Assembly (NCBI GenBank): GCA_017857855.1
Contig: JAFMCI010000019.1
Span: 1 to 33,027, forward strand
DNA: 33,027 nt
Direction of reading: 5' to 3'
From: Bacteroidia bacterium
GTDB taxonomy: Bacteria > Bacteroidota > Bacteroidia > NS11-12g > UBA9320
This document shows positions 23,448 to 32,200 of this stretch, one piece after another. Each line of letters opens with the position of its first letter. Positions within the stretch are counted from its first letter, which is position 1. A program made the translations under genes and the position numbers. The notes beneath the pieces were generated by a model. It did not search any database and was not told where the DNA came from. It was given only the letters and a program-made list of their open reading frames with translations.

Positions 23448-24384
23448 TGTTGGCATATTCCAACACTGCATTAGCCGTAGTATACCAGTTTCTACCTTCT
23501 TTATATGCATCTATGAGTCCTCTACGAGCTAAAAGACTCACATATTCTTGCCCGTAAGGGACTGAATTTTCTTCTACAATAGAGCTAATAGGTTTATAAT
23601 CATCTGCATAGTTTTCAATATTACTCAGGTATATGTCCAAACTGCGTTCAGCAGCTTGACACATCATCAATAGTAATTTACCATATTCTCCATTGTTTGC
23701 GTCGTTTAGTGCGGCATAATACTTTTTACGGTCTGCCGTCAGAATAATAGCCGGAGGATAACCCATGCTCATCAGAAATAGATTGTACATCAATCGTATA
23801 GTTCGTCCATTTCCGTCTGCAAATGGATGTATCCAAACAAATTTATGGTGAAATAAAGTAGCTAGTACCACAGGATGGAAACTAGCAATTTGTGCGTTAA
23901 AGCCCAATAGTAACTCATCCATCAAGTCGGGTACTTTTAGCATGTTGGGTGGTGTAAAATTAGCACCCGCTATGCGCACACCCATAGTCCTGTAGCGACC
24001 GGCATATTCGGGCATAATGTTTTTTAACAACAGGTAATGGATGTCACATATAGTAGCAGTTGTAAATGTAAAGTTATCGGAAACCAGGTCTTCAACTTTA
24101 TGTATAGCCTCTTTGTGATTTACCACCTCAAAGTGCTCTCGTAGAGATTTTCCTCCAACGGTTATTCCATCTTCTATTACGATTCTGGTTTCGGCAAGTG
24201 TAAGGGTGTTTCCTTCGATACTATTCGAATTATACGTCCATTCTATAGCAAGTTCATTTCGTAATCGAGACAATGCGTCTGCGCGCAGCGGTCTATAAAG
24301 GTCTAGTTGTTTTTTTTTAGTTGAAAGTCGGTCAAGGTGCACTTGCACCTTTGTCAAGTCTTGTTTATGTATCTCCCATTCCAC
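23425..24384 (-). CDS. Fic-domain AMP-transferase with N-terminal inhibitory helix
   Basis: A 319-residue Fic protein. The active-site motif HPFADGNGR (residues 186-194) is complete, including the catalytic His. The inhibitory motif SxxxEG sits at residues 53-58 (SNSIEG), ahead of the Fic fold, making this a class II Fic that keeps itself off until the helix moves or the protein oligomerizes. After the Fic core the chain ends in a likely winged-helix part (about 270-319: YVSLLARRGLIDAYKEGRNWYTT), which could bind DNA. Such stand-alone Fic proteins AMPylate themselves or cellular targets; the target here is unknown. No antitoxin-like small gene is adjacent. The start is a GTG, four bases past a TATATTTG box, so the mRNA is probably leaderless. 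A 9-bp inverted repeat covers this promoter. Confidence 0.92.
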   Translation of the reverse strand: MEWEIHKQDLTKVQVHLDRLSTKKKQLDLYRPLRADALSRLRNELAIEWTYNSNSIEGNTLTLAETRIVIEDGITVGGKSLREHFEVVNHKEAIHKVEDLVSDNFTFTTATICDIHYLLLKNIMPEYAGRYRTMGVRIAGANFTPPNMLKVPDLMDELLLGFNAQIASFHPVVLATLFHHKFVWIHPFADGNGRTIRLMYNLFLMSMGYPPAIILTADRKKYYAALNDANNGEYGKLLLMMCQAAERSLDIYLSNIENYADDYKPISSIVEENSVPYGQEYVSLLARRGLIDAYKEGRNWYTTANAVLEYANKKKRDKA

Positions 24385-24388
24385 CCCA

Positions 24389-24396
24389 CAAATATA
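24389..24396 (-). promoter_or_regulatory. Candidate -7 box TATATTTG of fic
   Basis: Exact TAnnTTTG match on the minus strand, with a TTG 22 bases upstream (24419-24421) as the -33 element. Only four bases lie between the box and the GTG start. Confidence 0.55.
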
Positions 24397-24429
24397 TCGG
24401 ATATCCCATAAATAATCACAATCCGATAT
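24394..24429. promoter_or_regulatory. Inverted repeat ATATCGGAT / ATCCGATAT across the fic promoter
   Basis: Perfect 9-bp arms at 24394-24402 and 24421-24429, separated by 18 bp. One arm overlaps the -7 box, the other overlaps the -33 TTG and touches the rlmG stop codon. The arm centres are about 27 bp apart, near two and a half helical turns. The layout fits a repressor operator, possibly bound by the winged-helix end of Fic itself. Confidence 0.5.
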
Positions 24430-25523
24430 TATTTTTTACAAACTAAGATCTCATATTTACCATTTTCGGCTAATTGAATCACTTTCGTAAATAACTTGGC
24501 CAGATGAGTGGTGTAGTTAAGGTGTGTGTTAGCTACAATATAAAAGGAACCATTTACCTTAAGTGCACTAGCAGCTTCGCTGAAAAGTTTTAGAGAAATC
24601 TCAATGGTGTTTTCATATTCAAAATGAAATGGAGGATTGCAAAAGATAAAATCAAATTTCTCGTTTCGGCAAGCGTTTACTGTATCAGACCAATGATAGG
24701 TTACGTCATCCTTGCCTAAGTTTAGCTTTGCGGATGCAATCGCCAAAAAATTATCGTCTAATACGCTAATTAAGGATCGTGGTGCTTGTTTTCTTACGTA
24801 GGTAGCTATTACACCATTGCCACAGGCCAAATCTAGGATTTTGTGATCGTTCAGAAACTCAGGCATATTATCCAATAAAAGACGAGTAGCTAAATCTACC
24901 TTACCAGAAGAAAATACGCCCGCATACTGTTTAAGTGTAAGGCCTAAATCATTCGTTACAGAATGAAACAAGGGCACTTTTACGGGGGATTTTTTAGGTG
25001 ATTTGAGTATTAGAAGACGTGCTTTTCGCTCTGCTAGGGATTGCGACACATCGTCAAAATAGAGTTCTGCTATTTCAATCCATTTAGCGGTAAAATTTCG
25101 GGTTAGGAAACCGCATAGTACAACACTATTAGTACTAGATACGGCATGCAGTTGTTGCAGGTACAGTTGAAAAAGGTCGGCAGATTTTGGAACCTTAACT
25201 AAAGCTAAGTTTACATTGGTAGCTTGTATTTTAAGGGGGTTACTGTGTATTACTTCTTTGGTATCTAAGCCGTTGTTTTCAAGGTTTTTACGTAACGCTT
25301 TTAATTGTGATGCTTGATTAATAACCGAATGAGGTCGGTACGCATTTAATGCAACGGCCATAGCCCCAAAAGTATCATGGGCAATCACAATTGATTTTTT
25401 ATCTAATCCTAAAGTTAAGGCTGTTTTTAGAAGTAACTCATCGGCAGCGCTCCAAGGTCTCAGAGATTTATTACCAGTCTTAGGAAAACGCTGTAAGTTT
25501 ATGGTTTTGTGGTCGAATTGCAT
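24429..25523 (-). CDS. rlmG: RlmG-type 23S rRNA (guanine-N2) methyltransferase
   Basis: A 364-residue methyltransferase built of two related halves, as in RlmG/RsmC. The N-terminal half has lost the SAM site but keeps INLQRFPKTGNKSLRPWSAADELLL and the LVKVPKSADLF strand, both resembling the E. coli RlmG pattern. The C-terminal half is catalytic: ILDLACGNGVIATYV (motif I), CNPPFHFEYEN (the NPPF motif of base-amino methyltransferases) and SFYIVANTHLNYTTHLAKLF. RlmG methylates G1835 (E. coli numbering) of 23S rRNA. RsmC (16S G1207) is the alternative; the N-terminal LQRFP and the VANxHLxY pattern favour RlmG. The ATG at 25523 follows a TACCTTTG box. Fic lies downstream on the same strand but appears to have its own promoter. 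Confidence 0.83.
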   Translation of the reverse strand: MQFDHKTINLQRFPKTGNKSLRPWSAADELLLKTALTLGLDKKSIVIAHDTFGAMAVALNAYRPHSVINQASQLKALRKNLENNGLDTKEVIHSNPLKIQATNVNLALVKVPKSADLFQLYLQQLHAVSSTNSVVLCGFLTRNFTAKWIEIAELYFDDVSQSLAERKARLLILKSPKKSPVKVPLFHSVTNDLGLTLKQYAGVFSSGKVDLATRLLLDNMPEFLNDHKILDLACGNGVIATYVRKQAPRSLISVLDDNFLAIASAKLNLGKDDVTYHWSDTVNACRNEKFDFIFCNPPFHFEYENTIEISLKLFSEAASALKVNGSFYIVANTHLNYTTHLAKLFTKVIQLAENGKYEILVCKK

Positions 25524-25541
25524 TCAGGTTATTAATGGGGT

Positions 25542-25549
25542 CAAAGGTA
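25542..25549 (-). promoter_or_regulatory. Candidate -7 box TACCTTTG of rlmG
   Basis: Exact TAnnTTTG match on the minus strand, 18 bases before the ATG. No clear TTTG lies at -33. Confidence 0.4.
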
Positions 25550-25608
25550 GGCGTATTTCTTTATGTAATAACTCGATTCTAAAAGGGGTAGTTACAAAGA
25601 GAAGGGGC

Positions 25609-25639
25609 GTTTAATGGCAATAAATAAAAGCTATATTCG
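25609..25639 (+). promoter_or_regulatory. Candidate promoter of the SUMF1-fold gene
   Basis: GTTT at 25609-25612, a 19-nt spacer, then TATATTCG at 25632-25639, the same -7 variant seen before susC. It lies 10 bases before the ATG at 25650. Confidence 0.4.
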
Positions 25640-25649
25640 TTTTTTAATC

Positions 25650-26534
25650 ATGAAAAAAACCTTCTATTTTTTACTGTTATTGCCTTTCCTATTTGCCTTC
25701 GGCAAAAATCAGAAACCACAACATTCTAAGTATCTTACCAAGCACTACGTGAAAGTGCCTGCGGGATATGTGTTTACCAATGTACAAGCGGATGTACTGA
25801 AAATCAATAACCAAAATCCAATAAAAGATTCGTTGCAAGAATTTTTTATGGCAGCGACAGAGGTAACTAACTTCCAATGGAAAGAGTTCTTAATGTATTT
25901 AAAACAAGAAGGAAGAATGGAGGAGTATAGAGATAATATTCTTGATACAACCGTTTGGCGGCACCTATTGGCCTATAATGAACCATTTGTAGATTACTAC
26001 TACCAACATAAAGCATATTCAGAATATCCTGCAGTAGGAATGACCTTAAAACAAGCACAGGCCTATGCTAATTGGTTGACAGAGATTTACGCATTAAAAA
26101 ATCAAAGTGTTAAGATTATATTTAGCGTTCCGACAAAGAAACAATGGATACGGGCGGCTAGGGGAGAATGGCAAACACACTATCCTTGGGATGGGAAGTA
26201 TATGCGAAATTCTAAAGGTGCTTATTTAACTAACTTTAAAAATTATGACGCTGCTAATATTCATTACAATACTGAAATAAATAAATATGAAGTGATCTCT
26301 ATGAGTCAATGTATGGAAGGTACAATAACAGCACCTGCAAAATCTTATTATCCAAACAAATTTGGAATTTATAATATGTCTGGCAATGTTGCCGAACTAG
26401 TATCTGACGATACCGTAGCAATGGGTGGTAGTTGGAATGATACAGGTTACGATGTACGAGTAGAAAGTGAGCAGCCTGCTACCCAGCCTAAAAGTACTAT
26501 TGGGTTTAGGATGGTGGCGACAATTGAAGACTAA
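25650..26534 (+). CDS. FGE/SUMF1-fold protein, exported, catalytic cysteines absent
   Basis: A 294-residue protein of the formylglycine-generating-enzyme (SUMF1/EgtB/PvdO) fold. I use the ATG at 25650, which gives a signal peptide (MKKTFYFLLLLPFLFAFG); the ORF-track start adds 12 residues. Fold marks: FFMAATEVTNFQWKEFL, YPAVGMTLKQAQAYANWL, FSVPTKKQWIRAARG, YPWDGK, FGIYNMSGNVAELVSD, MGGSWND and the ending TIGFRMV. Only one cysteine is present (SMSQCMEG), so the Cys pair of true sulfatase-activating enzymes is missing, as are EgtB iron-binding histidines. This makes a structural or binding role more likely, as for the GldJ/GldK gliding proteins with the same fold; but those are lipoproteins and this has no lipobox. 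No sulfatase gene is nearby. It is divergent from rlmG. Confidence 0.83.
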   Translation: MKKTFYFLLLLPFLFAFGKNQKPQHSKYLTKHYVKVPAGYVFTNVQADVLKINNQNPIKDSLQEFFMAATEVTNFQWKEFLMYLKQEGRMEEYRDNILDTTVWRHLLAYNEPFVDYYYQHKAYSEYPAVGMTLKQAQAYANWLTEIYALKNQSVKIIFSVPTKKQWIRAARGEWQTHYPWDGKYMRNSKGAYLTNFKNYDAANIHYNTEINKYEVISMSQCMEGTITAPAKSYYPNKFGIYNMSGNVAELVSDDTVAMGGSWNDTGYDVRVESEQPATQPKSTIGFRMVATIED

Positions 26535-26560
26535 AGATTTAATCCCCTCTATCAGATTGT

Positions 26561-26598
26561 CGGTTTTGTCTGAATCTTTGATGTAGTTAACAAAACCG
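26561..26598. repeat. Inverted repeat CGGTTTTGT / ACAAAACCG in a convergent gap
   Basis: Perfect 9-bp arms separated by 20 bases, between the convergent SUMF1-fold and outer-membrane barrel genes. There is no T-run on either strand, so if it ends transcription it does so in a non-classical way. Confidence 0.45.
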
Positions 26599-26601
26599 GT
26601 G

Positions 26602-26622
26602 TGTTTGTGACAGCAACAAACA
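26602..26622. repeat. Inverted repeat TGTTTGT / ACAAACA in the same gap
   Basis: Perfect 7-bp arms around a 7-nt loop (GACAGCA), four bases after the preceding repeat. Together the two hairpins fill most of the 110-base gap. Confidence 0.4.
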
Positions 26623-26644
26623 GAACCACGAAAACCAATTTGTT

Positions 26645-27313
26645 CTAGAATGATACGTTCAGTGAAAAAATATTTATTCCTCTAAAATTTAGCTCATTGC
26701 TTTTGTCTTTATTCCACTCAACTCTGGTATTATTGTCATAGCCTTTTCCAGTGGTTTGAAGCTTACTTAGCGCTAATGAAGGTTCTACCGCAAGTGAAAG
26801 TTTCTCCGTAAAATGATATTCGAGCCCAAACCCAATACGCAATCCCAAACTTTGTATTTCTTGCTGGTAATTATAAGAAGAAAGGCCCCAACCACTTACA
26901 TAGTCTCTAGTTTCGTATTTGAATTGGTAGAACAAATCGGTGTAGCCGTATCCTCCAAATTTTCCAAAAGATCTTCCTGTTTCCGCCCCTAAACTTACTC
27001 CTGAAGTAACTGCAGTATGTGTAAAAGTGCTACAGTCATTGCATTCGTCTCTGTAATCAGGAAAAGAACTGGCATTTATTTCAGCGGTTGCTATTCCTCT
27101 AAGCTTTAACGCTTCATTTATTTTTCGTTTGTAAATAACACTGTTTATGGGGTTAATATAGCCTCCAAGTCCAAGATCGTAGAGGTAATCACCTGGACCG
27201 TATGCTTGTAACGAAAATAAACTAACGCCTAATTCATTTTTATTTTCTTGTGCCTTTACCAGAAAAGGAACGAATAGGAATGCTACGAAAAATAATATGC
27301 TAGTTACTTTCAT
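26645..27313 (-). CDS. Outer-membrane beta-barrel protein, function unknown
   Basis: A 222-residue exported protein. The ATG at 27313 gives a signal peptide MKVTSILFFVAFLFVPFLVKAQ; the ORF-track start adds six residues. The mature part alternates short aromatic/polar strands (GYGYTDLFYQFKYETRDY, LGLRIGFGLEYHFTEKLSLAVEPSLAL) typical of an 8- to 10-strand barrel, and ends in NIFSLNVSF with the terminal Phe used by the BAM machinery. Two pairs of cysteines occur close together in DECNDCST, possibly a disulfide in a loop. I cannot assign it to a named family. It starts 31 nt after the dxs stop on the same strand and could be co-transcribed with dxs, without obvious functional link. Confidence 0.7.
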   Translation of the reverse strand: MKVTSILFFVAFLFVPFLVKAQENKNELGVSLFSLQAYGPGDYLYDLGLGGYINPINSVIYKRKINEALKLRGIATAEINASSFPDYRDECNDCSTFTHTAVTSGVSLGAETGRSFGKFGGYGYTDLFYQFKYETRDYVSGWGLSSYNYQQEIQSLGLRIGFGLEYHFTEKLSLAVEPSLALSKLQTTGKGYDNNTRVEWNKDKSNELNFRGINIFSLNVSF

Positions 27314-27344
27314 GTATGCATAAATAAACAAATAAAACTATTTT

Positions 27345-29099
27345 TTATTGTCTCGCAGACTTACCGTAGTCGCGAATTAGAAGTCCAATACTATGGGCAT
27401 CTAGTCCATATTGAGCTCTAAGTTCTTCTATTTCTCCGTGCTCCACAAACCCATCAGGCAAGCCTAATGAGATAATATCGCCTTTGTATGAATGGTCTTG
27501 AGCCATAGCTTTAAGTTGTTGTCCAAATCCGCCTAGAAGGCATGATTCTTCAATTGTGATTATCTTGTCAAACGAATCAAATAGCGTCTTGAAAGTGTTT
27601 GAATCTAAGGGTTTCATACATCTGGCATCTACATGCGTAATCTCCGTTTGAAGATTATTAAGTTCAATTGCTTGTTGAACTTCAACTCCAATTTCTCCTA
27701 TGGAAATTATAGCTAGCTTATTGCCTGAAGTTAAGGTACGTGATGTCCCCAATTGAAAGGGTTGAATTTCGTTTTGATAATCGATAAAACTCCCGTTACC
27801 TCTTGGATAACGAATTACCACAGGTCCCTTCGTGTAATCGAGGGCCCAATACATCATATTGCGCAGCTCGTGTTCGTCCATTGGCGAGAGTATGATAAGA
27901 TTTGGAATTGCATTTAAAAATGCCAAGTCAAATGTGCCATGATGTGTTGGTCCGTCAGCGCCCACCATTCCAGCTCTATCTAAGCAGAAGATGACAGGAA
28001 TTTTCTGTAATGCTACATCGTGTATTATTTGGTCGTACGCACGTTGTGCAAAAGACGAGTAAATATTACAAAATGGCCGCTTGCCTTGCAAGGCAAGACC
28101 GGCAGCAAAAGTGACTGCGTGTTGTTCTGCGATACCTACATCAAATACCCTGTGGGGCATGGCCTCCATCATTATTTTCATAGAACTGCCACTCGGCATT
28201 GCAGGAGTTATACCCACCACCCGATCATCCATCTTTGCTAGCTCGAGCAACGTATGTCCAAACACATCTTGAAACTTGAGTGGTTTAGCCTCATTAGTAG
28301 CAGGTTGAAGTGGATTTATTTTTACGTAATTCACACTATGCCAATCCGTTTGGGCTTTTTCTGCCGGCTCGTATCCTTTACCTTTTATGGTTTTTAGATG
28401 CAACACATGGGGTGTTTTATTGTCTTTTTGTTGTTCCAAAAAGTCTACTAAGGCCACTACATCATGTCCGTCAAGTGGTCCACTGTAAGGTAATCCTAAA
28501 TTTTGAAAAAGATTTTGTTGGCTAAATTCTATTTCGCCCAAATGCGTATTAATAGCCCCGAGATTGGGGTCAATTCCCATTTGGTTATCATTAATAACGA
28601 CCAAAACATTGGCTTTGCTCACGCCGAGATTGTTTAAGGCTTCAAAGGCCATTCCTCCTGTAAGAGAGCCGTCTCCAATAACAGCAATATGCTTCGTAGG
28701 CTTGCCATCTAAAAGTGAGGCTTCTGCCATTCCCATAACGGCAGAGATAGAAGTAGAAGAATGTCCTGTACCAAAATGATCGAATACACTTTCATCTATT
28801 TTGGGGAAACCACTCAATCCGTTGTGTTTTCGAATACTATCAAATTCGCCTTTGCGACCCGTCAGCAGTTTATGGATGTAAGCTTGGTGTCCTACGTCCC
28901 AAACTAACTTGTCTGAAGAGAAGTCATACACATAGTGCAAAGCGACGGTTAGTTCAACTACACCTAAATTAGCACTAAAATGACCTCCGTTTTTCAAAAT
29001 ATTCTCAATAAAAAAAGCACGAATTTCTGAGCAAAGTGCTGTTAATTGGTTCTTGCTGAGCTTTCTAAGGTCAGAAGGAAAGGTTATTGAATCTAACAA
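27345..29099 (-). CDS. dxs: 1-deoxy-D-xylulose-5-phosphate synthase
   Basis: A 584-residue thiamine-diphosphate enzyme that joins pyruvate and glyceraldehyde-3-phosphate, the first step of the MEP isoprenoid pathway. Family marks: WDVGHQAYIHKLLTGR, FGTGHSSTSISA, VIGDGSLTGGMAFEALNN (ThDP/Mg site), YSSFAQRAYDQIIHDVALQ, DRAGMVGADGPTHHG, and IAEQHAVTFAAGLA with the catalytic Glu. Both transketolase-like halves are intact; the length is somewhat below the ~620 of E. coli Dxs but plausible for this phylum. The start is the TTG at 29099; no ATG is in frame between it and the upstream stop at this end, and the next in-frame methionine would cut into the fold. It is divergent from purL, and an outer-membrane barrel gene follows. 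Confidence 0.96.
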   Translation of the reverse strand: MLDSITFPSDLRKLSKNQLTALCSEIRAFFIENILKNGGHFSANLGVVELTVALHYVYDFSSDKLVWDVGHQAYIHKLLTGRKGEFDSIRKHNGLSGFPKIDESVFDHFGTGHSSTSISAVMGMAEASLLDGKPTKHIAVIGDGSLTGGMAFEALNNLGVSKANVLVVINDNQMGIDPNLGAINTHLGEIEFSQQNLFQNLGLPYSGPLDGHDVVALVDFLEQQKDNKTPHVLHLKTIKGKGYEPAEKAQTDWHSVNYVKINPLQPATNEAKPLKFQDVFGHTLLELAKMDDRVVGITPAMPSGSSMKIMMEAMPHRVFDVGIAEQHAVTFAAGLALQGKRPFCNIYSSFAQRAYDQIIHDVALQKIPVIFCLDRAGMVGADGPTHHGTFDLAFLNAIPNLIILSPMDEHELRNMMYWALDYTKGPVVIRYPRGNGSFIDYQNEIQPFQLGTSRTLTSGNKLAIISIGEIGVEVQQAIELNNLQTEITHVDARCMKPLDSNTFKTLFDSFDKIITIEESCLLGGFGQQLKAMAQDHSYKGDIISLGLPDGFVEHGEIEELRAQYGLDAHSIGLLIRDYGKSARQ

Positions 29100-29220
29100 T
29101 TTCAGGATGCAAAGATGCAGATTTTAAGCAAAAATTAAGGTTACTATAATACCTATTTCTATATTGTTCTATTTTTCTCAACATTCCATTCAATTACAAT
29201 GAAGGCTTAGAATGTGGGTT

Positions 29221-29228
29221 TAACTTTG
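29221..29228 (+). promoter_or_regulatory. Candidate -7 box TAACTTTG of purL
   Basis: Exact TAnnTTTG match 20 bases before the purL ATG, in the 149-base gap shared with divergent dxs. A dxs -7 candidate on the other strand (CATCTTTG at 29110-29117) is one base off the consensus. No PurR-like operator or purine riboswitch is visible. Confidence 0.45.
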
Positions 29229-29248
29229 CCCTTCATTTATCTGCACGC

Positions 29249-32200
29249 ATGAATCAAAGAATTTTCGTAGAAAAGAAATCCGCGTTTGATGTCGAGTCTC
29301 AAAAAGTACTTGCCGAACTTCAAGAATTTACAGCGCTCACGCGTCTTAAACTTTACGTTATATACGACGTATTTGGAGCTGAGCAAGAGTCTTGGGAAAA
29401 ACTACAAACGGTGTTATTGGATGCAGTGGCAGACACGGTTCATACATCTAATCCTGCAAAAGAAGACAGCTCCTGGTTTGCCATGGAATACCTTCCCGGA
29501 CAATATGACCAACGCGCAGATTCTGCTGAGCAGGCAATACAACTGGTTGTAGGTTATAAGCCTTCTATTCGTACCGGTAAACTTTTTGTATTTGACAAAC
29601 TAAGTCCTACAGATATGGATAAGGTGAAAGATTACCTTATTAATCATGTAGACTCACAAGAAAAGGATTTACTACTCATCGAAAAACCAAGTGTACCTCT
29701 TCCTACAGAAGTGCCAACTATTCATGGGTTTACCGAACTAAACGAAGTTTCTCTTCTTCAATTTCATAAAGAATGGAGTTTTTCGTTTGACCTAGATGAT
29801 TTAAAATTTATTCAAGACTACTTCATTCAAGAAAATAGAAATCCAACCGAAACTGAACTTAAAGTGTTGGATACCTATTGGAGCGATCATTGCCGTCATA
29901 CGACTTTTTTAACCGAATTAAAAGACATCCAATTTCAGGGGAATTTTGCCCAAAAGTTAGAGGAAGTTTTTGAACGCTACTTAAACCTTCGTAAAGAACT
30001 TGGGAGAGAGCATAAACCTATTTCTCTAATGGATATAGGCACTATTGCTGCCAAATATTTAAGAGCAAATGGAAAGCTGAATGACTTGGTTATTACCGAT
30101 GAGATAAATGCATGTACCATAGAAATAGAGGTAGATGTAGAAGGAGAAAAACAAGATTGGTACTTGCTTTTCAAAAACGAAACACATAATCACCCAACTG
30201 AGATAGAACCATTTGGTGGGGCATCTACTTGTGTAGGTGGTGCTATTCGTGATCCATTGAGCGGGAGAGCTTTTGTTTACCAAGCAATGCGGGTTACCGG
30301 AGCAGCTAATCCATTGGAACGCATAGAAGACACCTTAGAAGGGAAATTACCTCAAAAGAAAATCACCAAATCCGCTGCTAAAGGGTATTCATCCTACGGA
30401 AATCAAATAGGACTAGCCACTTCGCAAGTAGCGGAGATATACGACCCAGGATACAAAGCCAAACGCATGGAAGTGGGCTATGTAGCAGGTGCAGTTCCTA
30501 AAAATTGGGTGCGCAGAGAGGCGCCGCTGCCAGGAGATAGAGTAATTATGGTTGGAGGTAAAACCGGCAGAGATGGTGTAGGCGGAGCTTCTGGTAGTAG
30601 TAAAGTACAAGACGAAACATCGATAAATACACTAAGTGCAGAGGTACAAAAAGGGGATGCAGTAGAAGAAAGAAAAATACAAAGACTATTTCGTAAGCCC
30701 GAAGTAACGCGACTAATTAAAAAATGTAATGATTTTGGAGCAGGTGGAGTTTCGGTAGCCATAGGCGAGATAGCAGACAGTTTACACATAAATTTAGATA
30801 AACTTCCAACGAAATACGCCGGGCTAAATGGAACGGAGTTAGCCATATCAGAGTCCCAAGAACGTATGGCAGTGGTTGTTGAGGCTAAAGATGTAGCCGC
30901 TTTTATTGAGCACGCTTCTCAAGAAAATTTATTAGCTGTTGAAGTAGCAGAAGTTACAGATAGCGGTAGAATGCAAGTATACTGGCGCGGAGAAATGATT
31001 GTAGATCTTGATCGTACTTTTTTAGATACTGCAGGAACACAAAAAAGCATGAATGCCACAGCATTTTGCGATGTTAACGAGGAAAAGAAGAACACGACAC
31101 CACTTACGCTTGAGCAATTTAAAAAGGAATTAGGGAAACTTAACGTAGCTTCGCAAAAAGGACTTATCGAGAATTTTGATTCTCATGTAGGCAGAACTAC
31201 AGTCCTCATGCCATTAGGGGGTAAGAATCTGAAAACGCCTTCACTTGCGAGTGTGAATACTATACCTGTACTCCATAAATCTACCACAACAGTGGCTATT
31301 TCTACTTGGGGTTTCTCAGTAGATTTGGCAAATAAAAATCCATTTTTAATGGGAGGTTATGCAGTGGTAGAATCTTTAGCGAAACTAGTAGCTAGCGGTG
31401 GAAATCATAAAAATGCAAGATTAAGTTTTCAGGAGTATTTTGAAAAGCTGGGTGCAGACGCAGTAAAATGGGGCAAACCATTACAAGCTTTATTGGGCGC
31501 ACTTGAAGCTCAACTAGCGTTTGAAACTGCGGCAATCGGTGGTAAAGACTCTATGAGCGGGTCATTTGAGAATCTGCACGTACCGCCTACACTTATTTCA
31601 TTTGCCTGTGCGGTGGGGGAGCTTAAAAATATTATTTCACCTGAAATAAAATCGGAAGGAAGTTACCTGTACTTAGCTGAGCATGTGCCTAATGCTAATG
31701 GTGGTCCCAATTACACTCAATTAAATGCAATGTATACGGACATTCATCTGCGTATTGTAAAAGGCGATATTATCTCAGCACAAATCGTCAAAGACGGTGG
31801 TCTTGCTGCTGCGGTATTTAAAATGGCAGTAGGAAATGGCATAGGAGCAGTAATACAATATCATAACGATTGTTTTATACCGCTTTTGGGTAGTTTGATT
31901 TTAGAATCAAAAGTAGAATTATCGGAATATACGTTATTGGGTAAAACGGGTGGGAATCACTTAAGCATGAATGACATTCATTTCGATCTAGCGGAGCTGA
32001 GTATGGCATGGGAGCAAACCTTAGAGCCTATTTTTCCTGCAAAATCAAAAAATGTACAAGCTACAGAAGTAGCAAAGGCACTCTCAACAACGACAACGAT
32101 TAGTAAGCCTGATGCGGTTCAAACACCACGTGTCTTTATTCCCATTTTTCCGGGGACAAACTGTGAGTATGAGACAGAGCATGTATTTGCAGATGCAGGA

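Noticed and set aside
30478-30846. 122-aa minus-strand ORF inside purL
   Set aside because: Antisense shadow of the conserved ATP-binding part of PurL; no promoter or homology signal.
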